This document shows positions 58,401-64,000 of a DNA stretch of 64,000 nt, piece by piece. Source of the DNA: Gonatopus flavifemur (taxonomy: Eukaryota > Arthropoda > Insecta > Hymenoptera > Dryinidae); the NCBI GenBank assembly GCA_018340375.1, contig JAFFJZ010000007.1:24960001-25024000 (forward strand), written 5' to 3'. The notes below the pieces were generated by a model. That model worked only from the letters and a program-made list of their open reading frames with translations, was not told the origin of the DNA and made no database searches. The position numbers and the translations under genes are program-made. Each line of letters begins with the position of its first letter. Position 1 is the first letter of the stretch.

Positions 58401-59565
58401 AGAATGTAGGAAAGGTTTTCTGAACGTTCTAAAAACGTCCCAGAGACACATTGTGCTGTTAGGGAACCTTTGTTAAACGTTCATGAATCTAAAAATTAGC
58501 TTTCATGAACCTTCGACCCGATCTATGCAGATCTAATTTGAACGTTTGCTGAAGCTTCATGTTCTCTTCGGGAAGATAGCGGTCAAATTTTGCATAATTG
58601 ACTAAATTTCGACCAAAACTAGGATAGGTATAACGGTGTGGGAGGACTCTGATTACGAATCTGAAGTCGGATTCCCAAAATTTTCAAAATTCAAGATGAT
58701 GGATCGAAAATGATGAAATTTGGCATCATTAACTGAATTTGGACAAGAATCAGTATCTACAGGTTTGTGGGGTCACTGATTACGAATCTGAAGTCAGATT
58801 TTCGAAATTTTCAAAATTCGATTTCAGCTTCATAATTAGCGACCCCACAAACCCTTCTAAACTAATTTCTGTCGACATTCAGCCCATTATGAAAAATTTG
58901 ACCACCATTCTCAATCCGCCATTTTGAAAATTCAACTCCAGATTCGTAATCAACGACCTCACAAACGTTTGTATATTGGTTCTCGTCCAAATTCAGTCAA
59001 TTATGCAAAAAATCGATGCCGTTTCGAATCTGCCATCTTGAATTTTGGAAATATGACTTCAGATTCGTAATCAGAGACTCCACAAACTACAGATTTACAT
59101 ATTTTAGCGAACATTCGTTCCATACGTGAATAATGCGTGACTCAAAGGGTTAAGACCGTAGGCAGCGGGTTGGAAATTTCTCTTCCTGCAGAATGGGAGA
59201 AAAATTACAGAGCAGGGGACAAATTGTTGGTCTCCTGCGGGTGTGGGAAAAAATAATGTGTTCACCTCGGGGGAAAAGTATAATTTCGATTCGTGTGATG
59301 TTTTCTTTCGCCTCCAATTCGGGAAAAGCCAACTTCACACTCCTCCGAAATTGCGTATTTATCCGAGAGTATTCCAAATTTTGTGAGATGCATAATGTTC
59401 AATCTATTTCCTGTGTAGGTGATCGAGGGAGGTGATGTTGTCTTCAAAATTGAACAAACAAAAACTGATGTGGATGACCACCCAATTCACCCGGTGGTGA
59501 TTAATGAGAGCGGTTCAATTCCTGTTCCGAAACCATTCACGATAAGCGACGATCCTTATGAGTAA
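46458..59565 (+). CDS. Secretory-pathway cyclophilin (peptidyl-prolyl cis-trans isomerase)
   Basis: There are four coding exons: 46458-46508, 55734-55938, 56419-56621 and 59419-59565, GT-AG and in phase, 201 residues. Exon 1 encodes only a signal peptide ([17 protein letters not shown]), followed by a 9.2-kb intron. The cyclophilin domain starts at [11 protein letters not shown]. All active-site positions are present: Arg77, Phe82, Met83, Gln85 ([12 protein letters not shown]), Ala123 and Gln133/Phe135 ([17 protein letters not shown]), and Trp143/Leu144/His148 ([11 protein letters not shown]). The mature part looks like cyclophilin B or NinaA. The C-terminus (...FTISDDPYE) has neither a membrane anchor nor KDEL. 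Function by family: proline isomerisation during folding of secreted proteins. Joining exon 1 to exon 2 across the long intron is inferred from phase, signal-peptide character and splice sites. The gene is otherwise incomplete without it. Confidence 0.88.
46763..47010. repeat. CCCAGATAATAC...GTGTTATCTGG element in cyclophilin intron 1
   Basis: The ends are inverted and AA flanks both sides. The interior has ATCGATATTCC-type and TATATGGAA / TTCCATATA mirrored words. Confidence 0.7.
47661..47860. repeat. CACGGAGA-type element with ACATAGTAAAT words, copy 2
   Basis: TACGGAGAGGAATTTACAGTT at the left (first base mutated from C) and GCTCTCCGTG at the right, TA on both sides. It is collinear with 42262-42482 (AATTTACTATG, GAGGAACA.ACTG, complements). 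Confidence 0.8.
47974..48509. repeat. CCCTGCTGAAAATGCC element with TTTGTCCGG words
   Basis: The right end GGCATTTTCAGCAGGG is mirrored by CCTGATAATGCCACGC at the left. Long arms include ACGGTCTTTGTCCCAGGAAAT and GTCAAAAACTGACGAAATTT with complements. It is nested in a hairpin with CTATTCTCAAA arms (47862-48600) and itself contains 48175-48389. Confidence 0.72.
48175..48389. repeat. CACT...TTTTTAACAGTG element nested at 47974-48509
   Basis: CACTTTCAGAAATATCTGGAAG and TTTTTAACAGTG are the ends. TG flanks both sides. TACGTACATGAAATCAGTTTCAT and its complement form the core. Confidence 0.65.
48665..48676. repeat. Poly-G run
   Basis: Twelve consecutive G, preceded by GGAA. Confidence 0.8.
49300..49487. 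repeat. 188-bp CACTGTAAAAAGTC element, copy 1
   Basis: CACTGTAAAAAGTCGAACTG and TTTTACTTTCCACAGTG are flanked by TT. GTGGCTGCATCTTACTTGAAA and TTTGGCTGCATC are mirrored pieces. Near identical to 51979-52161. Confidence 0.87.
49789..50181. repeat. CCCTGGTTCCAAAAA element, copy 2, interrupted
   Basis: CCCTGGTTCCAAAAACTCATTG and GGATTTTTTTAACCAGGG are flanked by TG on both sides. It matches 38463-38698 in layout (CTCATTGATTCTC, CAAATCCCATT). Split by 49817-50091. Confidence 0.82.
49817..50091. repeat. CTCTCTAAA element built of GAGTGAA words, copy 3
   Basis: CTCTCTAAAATTTTTAGAGTG and CACTCTTTCGAATTTAGAGAG are flanked by TC on both sides. The same word set as copies 1 and 2 but older. Confidence 0.82.
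50357..50651. repeat. 295-bp CACGGAGA element, copy 2
   Basis: Same length and order as 14417-14711, with TA on both sides. By eye the two are roughly 80-85% alike, so they are not very recent. Confidence 0.88.
51979..52161. repeat. 183-bp CACTGTAAAAAGTC element, copy 2 (fourth layer)
   Basis: TA flanks both sides. It is collinear with 49300-49487, including TTGTGTCGGCATTTGTTTTCG-type text. Confidence 0.85.
52185..52360 (+). mobile_element. tRNA-related SINE-like unit
   Basis: A-box-like TAGGTTTCAGTTGG (52221-52234) and a consensus B box GGTTCAAATCC (52255-52265) are spaced as in tRNA genes, followed by non-tRNA text and a T8 run near 52371. The body and ends of a known SINE family were not recognised. 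Confidence 0.55.
52985..53920. other. Gene-free stretch of cyclophilin intron 1
   Basis: An open frame of 127 codons (53082-53465) is lysine-rich with no recognised domain and no splice context. I judge it chance. No repeat ends were fixed. Confidence 0.4.
53930..54110. repeat. ATGGCGG dispersed repeat piece
   Basis: GTGATTGATTACGAATCCGATGTC, AAATTCAAAATGGCGGGC and GAGTCACTGATCACGAATCCATTGTC match the units at 57775-59095. Confidence 0.6.
54158..54358. repeat. CACTCAGAGAAAAATC element with AACCAGATT words
   Basis: CACTCAGAGAAAAATCTGGTT and GCATTTTTCTCAGT are the ends. CAACCAGATTCACATGA, AACCAGATTTC and GGTTGCTGTGAC words lie inside. Confidence 0.6.
54677..55554. repeat. TTAA-flanked GGGGATATCAGCG hairpin, interrupted
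   Basis: GGGGATATCAGCGATCCCCGC and its near-complement at the right are flanked by TTAA (54673-54676, 55555-55558). The arms continue through CATACAAGC and GAGTAAACATT.TCTCGGC to a centre near 55355. The left arm is split by the tRNA-like element. Confidence 0.83.
54729..55227. mobile_element. CCCTGGTGAAAATG element carrying a tRNA-like unit, copy 2
   Basis: CCCTGGTGAAAATGAAGCGT and GTTTTCACCAGGG are flanked by CT on both sides; the other host arm (CGACTGAGTAAAC) gives the empty site. A box TAGCTTAGTTG (54995-55005), B box AGTTCGATTCC (55039-55049), then a T8 run. Layout and length (499 bp) match 39264-39765 (502 bp). Confidence 0.87.
56690..56790. repeat. Fragment of the AGCTAAAA-word element
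   Basis: TAACTAAATATCTGAGCACCC and ACAGGACAGCCGATTTTTTAGC match the interior of 10635-10836 without either terminus. It lies in the last cyclophilin intron. Confidence 0.6.
57258..57763. repeat. CCCGAAGAGAACATGAAGC element, copy 2
   Basis: The inverted ends, AACGTTC words and AAATATCTATACTT core are as in 38019-38759. No target duplication is obvious. Confidence 0.85.
57959..58572. repeat. CCCGAAGAGAACATGAAGC element, copy 3
   Basis: AA flanks both sides. Ends, words and core are as in copies 1 and 2. Nested 58357-58464 lies in its right arm. Confidence 0.87.
58357..58464. repeat. 108-bp CCAGACAGCAC...GTGCTGTTAGGG MITE
   Basis: AACC lies at 58353-58356 and 58465-58468. Because the host arm is known from copy 1 (GTAGAACCTTTGT), the duplication is AACC, or AA if the end is CCCC. 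AACGTTTATGG / complement lies inside. Confidence 0.8.
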
Positions 59566-60202
59566 ATCGCATTGATAAAATGTTTCTTACCCTTTAGTCT
59601 CCACAGTATTTTTTCATTCACTCATTATCATCAATAAGTTCCTCAGAAAATCTCACTTTCAATTCAGATATTGTTCAATGTCATTCTGACTTGTTTACAA
59701 GGAATTAGAGAGAGTGAAAATCGAAAAGCCGAATTCGCATTCGTGTGGAGATTGCGTAAATGAGATGTGGAGGCTAAGGGTTAACTTGATGGTGCATTGT
59801 TTTATAAAAACATAAGTGCATTTCAAAAATACTTTCCTAGTAGATTATAAAACGTACAAGACTCGATATTTGTTCACCTCACAATAATCTCATTCGATAT
59901 TTTCCCTGATGTTGTGTTTAAAAAATACATCATCGAGTTTATAGTTGACGTAGATTTTTATTCAGCGCTAGAGTAGAGTAATGATATTTGAATGTTCTCT
60001 TTGACAGTATTTTTGATATTCCTCATGTTGAATAGTTTTTTCTAGTAACATTTGTTATTTTTCTTCATTAATTCTAAGATATTTTATTGGACAAAAATGA
60101 AAAAAAGCGCACAATTATAATGGATACATATTTTTGCTAATTAAATGCCTTATTAGCCTTACATGAATATGGTTAATTCTTTTGTATAATTGCAATTTCA
60201 GA

Positions 60203-60208
60203 AATAAA
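60203..60208 (+). terminator. Candidate polyadenylation signal of the cyclophilin gene
   Basis: AATAAA is about 640 bp past the stop. No closer canonical signal is seen; AATAAG at 59632 is a possible weak one. Confidence 0.35.
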
Positions 60209-60209
60209 C

Positions 60210-60885
60210 GATCAATAACATTTTTGAGCTTGCGAAGTGAAGGATTTGAGGATTTCGAAATGAACCTTCCTTTTTTTATTGAAAAAAGATTTGTTGTTCC
60301 TAATTATGAACGGTATGGTAATTCTTCAGTCTCAGAGTAGATCCTCTTCGCCTTTAGTGTTTTTTTTTTTATTGAATCAACACAGATCATTTGAGTTTTG
60401 CTGTCACTGTTTTTTTTAATCAAATATAATAGATACCAGATGACAATGATCTGGATAGATTAACTACACTAGTAGTTCAAAATTTCTCTCAAAAGAATTA
60501 GAGCATCGGAAGAAGAAAATGAAGCTTTGCGAATAATATTGACCTAAACTGTGTGATAAATGTAATAGTTCATGAACACTGGAAAACAAAAATTTATACG
60601 AATTTAAAAGGGATCGTAATTTTGAATTGGCGTTCTAAAACAGTGTTCTTCCATGATTTTTTTTTAGATGAGAAAAAAGACAAATGAACTAATCAGGTTC
60701 TATCTGGGTCTCATTCAGAATCTACTTCAAAAATTTCAACCTACTATTAGTATATTATTGCGCTGAAAAAAAAATTCTTGCTAGAATCCTATTATGTATG
60801 CATTGCTGTTGACTTTTCCTATTCTAATTAATGACGAAAACTAATTTACAATTGAATTGTTGAAAATTCACTCAACGAGGATCGA
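60210..60885. other. Gene-free AT-rich spacer
   Basis: No exon, RNA gene or repeat boundary is recognised. Confidence 0.4.
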
Positions 60886-60889
60886 ACTC

Positions 60890-61145
60890 AGGTCTTGCGA
60901 GTGAGAGGCAAAGTCTCTATCACATATTCGTTTCGAGCTGTGTAGGTCCCGGGTGCGACGTGAATATACGCGTATACGAAACCATTCTTCATGAATTTTC
61001 TAAGACAGGACACGGATAAAGCCGGATCGAATGTCGATCCAGAGTTGTAAATGAATTTGGTGACTGATTCTCGTTTCACTTCCGGATGAATGCGGATATA
61101 TATTCGTTTTGTGGCTTTTAGTTCCCGGATTCGCTCGAAACCCAT
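60890..61145. repeat. CCGGAT-word dispersed repeat, copy 1
   Basis: GTATACGAAACCATTCTTCA, CGGATAAAGCCGGATCGAA, CCGGATGAATGCGGATATA and TTCCCGGATTCG match 62085-62190 and 63170-63590. It is the same vocabulary as 11303-11475. Confidence 0.6.
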
Positions 61146-61507
61146 ACAGCATCGGGCGGTACTATCAACATCCTTGGAACATCTTCTGAAACATTGGGAT
61201 GTTCTGAAAATTATGCGGGATGTTTAGAAATCATCGCATGTATTCACCAGGGATGCGCGAATGTCCGATGTTGTCTTATACAGGTTTTCATGGAATGTTT
61301 ATGAGATATTTAAAATAATAATTTTTTATTATTATTTTAAAATGATCAAACTTGTGCGAAATCTTTTAATATTCTTCATTTAGAAGAGATGTAAATGAAC
61401 TGCGGTGGAGCCTGTATCGATAGATTTGATAAATTACATTTGCATCTCTTTACCCAGAGAACATTTTTCCCCTCAACATTTCAAACATCCATTATGTTCT
61501 CTGAACG

Positions 61508-61778
61508 ATATCAGAAAGTTCTCTAATGCGTCGATTTCGGAAATCTTTTTGATGCCTTTCTTATGAAGTCTGGACATAGACAGCAAAACATGCCACTGGG
61601 TTATTGAACGTTTGAAAAATTTTCTCAACATTCAGAAAACATCCCAGAGACATATTTTGCTGTTAGGGAATTGATCAGAAAGTGATCTGGGTTAACTTTC
61701 AGACCTTATAAGGAAGGTATCAAAAAGATTTCCAAACTCGACACATTAGAGAACTTCCTGATATCATTTTCCAGATAG
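61508..61778. repeat. Hairpin interrupted by a CAGCAAAACATG mini-element
   Basis: ATATCAGAAAGTTCTCTAATG ... GGAAATCTTTTTGAT at the left is inverted at 61690-61778. The loop holds 61576-61668, with GACAGCAAAACATGCCACTG and CATATTTTGCTGTTAGGG ends. Confidence 0.65.
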
Positions 61779-62084
61779 AAAAAAGACTGAATAATGCCAT
61801 CATAATGGTGACATGCACGCCAAGAAATGTTCGCATTATGGTACCAAGGTGTTTCCGCATAAAGCATTATTATTGGTAGCGAAACGAGGTGATGACACCA
61901 TAATCAAGACATAATGTTTATGTCGAGGAGAAGAAGACATAATGTTTATGTTCGAGGTGAAGACACAATGAGTGAATGTCTTCCGAACGTTGGGAAAACG
62001 TGCTTTTAGAAACCAAAATCTGTGGAACTATTGACACGTTTTTGAGACGTTTTGAGAACTTCCGGTGCTGTTTGGGAATAATCC

Positions 62085-62190
62085 CGTATACGCAACCATT
62101 TGTCAAAAATTTTTCCGAATAGGACCAGGATGAACTCGAATCAAATGTCTATCCAGAGTTATGAATGGATTTTGATGACTCCTTCACGTA
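62085..62190. repeat. CCGGAT-word dispersed repeat, copy 2
   Basis: CCCGTATACGCAACCATTTG and GAACTCGAATCAAATGTCTATCCAGAGTT match copy 1 at about 60965-61060. It is a short fragment. Confidence 0.55.
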
Positions 62191-62628
62191 TTGCTCCCGA
62201 AAAAATTGTCCACGCCTGCTCACGCCTGATCAAGCTTTATTATCAAGCGTGATCAGGTGTAATTAATTTTGTACCCTTCTGTATCTCAGGGAGATGAACT
62301 TGATCACGGATTTTCACGTGGGTACAAAATTGAAGCATTTTTAATGATGACGAAGCTAAAAAATGAACAACCAGGCGTAGTCAGGTCCAACCATGTGCAG
62401 TTAGTATTGAACATGAATGATTTCGCCGAGAAAATGTTCATGATTAGGTTTGAACACGCCCAATCAGACCTGAACGATGTTTTCACGGGGAATGAATCAA
62501 GGCATATTATATATATTTTTCTATATTTCCTTATAAGGAAATTTGAAAACTAACCGGAACGGGTCACACTCGATTTATGAAATAAAGGGAAACATTTGTG
62601 TGACGAATATTCCTTGAATTACTTGATA
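62191..62628. other. Gene-free stretch with CCTGATCA words
   Basis: CGCCTGATCAAGCTT, GCGTGATCAGGTG and CTTGATCACG words suggest another decayed word-repeat element. No ends were fixed. Confidence 0.35.
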
Positions 62629-62629
62629 C

Positions 62630-62897
62630 CCCAGGTCGAAAAATTTGGACGGTTTTTGTCCTCATATTTCGTTTTTGGACTGATTTTGTCCTGATTGTTG
62701 AATAATGCGGATAAAAACAGTACTTTTTCATGATTTTAAACTGAATTTCTCCTCAATCAATTTCATTCGTTGGAGGAGAAATCCAGACTGTAATAATGAA
62801 AGAATACTGTTTTTGTCCGCATTATTCAACAATCAGGACAAAATCAGTCCCAAAACGAAATATGAGGACAAAAACCGTCCAAATTTTTCGACTCGGG
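62630..62897. repeat. 268-bp near-perfect hairpin, CCC.GGTCGAAAAATT ends
   Basis: Arms of about 100 bp carry GGACGGTTTTTGTCC, TTTCGTTTTTGGACTGATTT and TGTTGAATAATGCGGA and pair with only a few mismatches. AC flanks both sides. The words are GGAC...GTCC. High arm identity suggests a young or conserved hairpin. Confidence 0.83.
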
Positions 62898-63169
62898 ACT
62901 TCCTTGTTTTAACGTTTGGCATGAAGTCTTATTGTTTTAGAATGAATGACACCACTGAACTCACTATACCCCTTGATATGGAGCGAAAGGCTCATTCTGT
63001 AACAGGGCAATATTGAATACTCGAATAAAAAAAAAAGAAAAAGAAAGAGGAAAACATTTCACTGAAAATAAGTTAATTTTTCAAGAACTAACCTTTTTTC
63101 CGTCTTAGAACTGATCATTTTCTTTTAGAACTAACTTTTTGGTAAAAACTGATCCTTATAATATGCCCT

Positions 63170-63590
63170 AGAATGAATCCGGGTAAATATCTCTTTTGAA
63201 CTGTGTAGTTCTCGGGTACGACCCAGATAGACCTGTATACGAAACCATTCTCTAAACCCTCCCCTGACAGAACTCGGATGAACCCGGATTAATAGTAATA
63301 AAAGAATTTTTGTCATTACTTCCCGCATCACTCCCGGATGAACCGAGATACATATCCGTTTTGCGCTTTGCAATCTTCAGATAGCACTTGGATAGACCCA
63401 TATACAGAACCTATTTCCAAAAATTTTTCCCAGATATGACTTGAATAAATCCGGATATATGCCCGTTGCCAACTTCGTAGTCCCGCACTGCCCCCGGATA
63501 GACTCGTATGTACACTCGAAACGGAAAACCTTCCTCGTATAAAACCCGTATGCACCCAGATACCATTCCGTTCGGGTCCCAGTTCGGCCT
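63170..63590. repeat. CCGGAT-word dispersed repeat, copy 3
   Basis: AATCCGGGTAAATATC, GTATACGAAACCATTCTC, CGGATGAACCCGGATTA, CCCGGATGAACCGAGATA and CCCCCGGATAGACTCGTATG recur with about 100-bp spacing. Confidence 0.6.
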
Positions 63591-63599
63591 TTATTTGGT

Positions 63600-64000
63600 T
63601 TTTATATGGTTTTTTACTTCGATATATCTACATTCAAAGTTTATCAGAAAAATTTTTTGGACGATATTTCCCATCGCTTGGAAACTGCAATAGCGAGATG
63701 CTCATAAAATAGCCCAGTCAATCTGTTGTAATTTATTATTCCACTTTAAAAAATTTCTTTTTATATAATTTGAACATAACAAAACTATACCTCAAAGTTC
63801 AGAGGGATCATTTGTTTTTTCTCTTCTAAAAAAAAAAATCACAAAAAAACGCAATTTTAGAACCTCCTAATCCAGGACATCCCCTTAAGTCTCGGATAGG
63901 TTAATTGAATTCAATTTCTGATTTGACTTTTCGCTTTGGTTAGATGGAGACTTGCTGGTAGTTTTAAGAAATATATTTTCGTGTGTGAAAGTGAATCTGC
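63600..64000. other. Gene-free edge of window
   Basis: GACATCCCCTTAAG near 63878-63888 looks like the right end of a TTAA-flanked GGGGAT element whose other end is not visible. The last 100 bp has no recognised exon. Confidence 0.35.

Larger units (their letters stand above)
57775..59095. repeat. Tandem ATGGCGGA repeat, units of about 125-130 bp
   Basis: Units carry GGTCACTGATTACGAATCTG, AAGTCAGATTTCGAAATTTTC, AAAATTCAAGATGGCGGATC and GAATTTGGAC..GAATCAG. Early units are in plus orientation; the last three (58815-59090) are inverted. It is interrupted by 57959-58572. Confidence 0.72.

Noticed and set aside
62269..62553. 94-codon open frame
   Set aside because: No domain recognised. It overlaps a decayed CCTGATCA word repeat.
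1..64000. Viral integrations (polydnavirus or other)
   Set aside because: No viral structural or replication protein, or circular-virus motif, was seen in any frame.

Overview
This window is AT-rich animal DNA and almost certainly comes from an insect. It has short GT-AG introns, AATAAA polyadenylation signals, a single-exon Atonal-class bHLH gene, an irritans-type mariner relic and very many small inverted-repeat transposons. Hymenoptera is my best guess for the order. That is inference, because no lineage marker settles it.

Five protein genes can be supported. In order they are: an atonal-like proneural bHLH factor (6543-7439, +); mitochondrial ribosomal protein L1 (22215-25962, -, seven coding exons); the COPII GTPase Sar1 (33008-33929, +, five coding exons); 3-hydroxyisobutyryl-CoA hydrolase (34973-36628, -, eight coding exons), convergent with Sar1; and a secreted ER-type cyclophilin (46458-59565, +, four coding exons). 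The cyclophilin's signal-peptide exon is separated from the rest by a 9.2 kb intron packed with transposons. The genes look functionally unrelated, as is normal for a eukaryotic chromosome. I rebuilt the exon chains by hand from splice sites, and every junction keeps frame.

Most of the rest is non-autonomous DNA transposons, often nested two to five deep. I can place both ends and a matching target duplication for about 30 of them. Three terminal types recur: CAC[GT]G...CNGTG (CACGGAGAAAA or CACTGTAAAAA), CCCTG[GC]T.AAAA, and CCC.....[AG][CA]CAC (CCCAGATAACAC, CCCACACAGCAC, CCCTAACAGCAC). A fourth has CTCTCTAAAT ends. Nearly all of these have a 2-bp target duplication that is not restricted to TA (TG, CA, GG, CT, GT, TC, TT, AA, AT, AC, TA). 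Their interiors are built from one short, often palindromic word iterated in both orientations, and the word differs between elements that share the same ends. Two roughly 500-bp members carry tRNA-like Pol III A and B boxes between their inverted arms. Alongside them are a hAT MITE with a perfect 8-bp duplication, TTAA-flanked hairpins, a pogo/Tigger-like element, a mariner relic, a diverged satellite of about 212 bp at 40.56-42.06 kb, and a dispersed repeat containing the ATGGCGGA word.

By region: 1-6.1 kb repeats; 6.1-7.8 kb atonal-like gene; 7.8-22 kb repeats plus a non-repetitive stretch near 21.2 kb with a possible promoter; 22-26 kb mRpL1; 26-32 kb hairpin elements; 32.3-36.7 kb Sar1 and Hibch; 37-46 kb nested elements and satellite; 46.4-59.6 kb cyclophilin with its transposon-filled introns; 59.6-64 kb 3' flank and repeats. 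I saw no CRISPR array, rRNA, canonical tRNA gene or viral gene.
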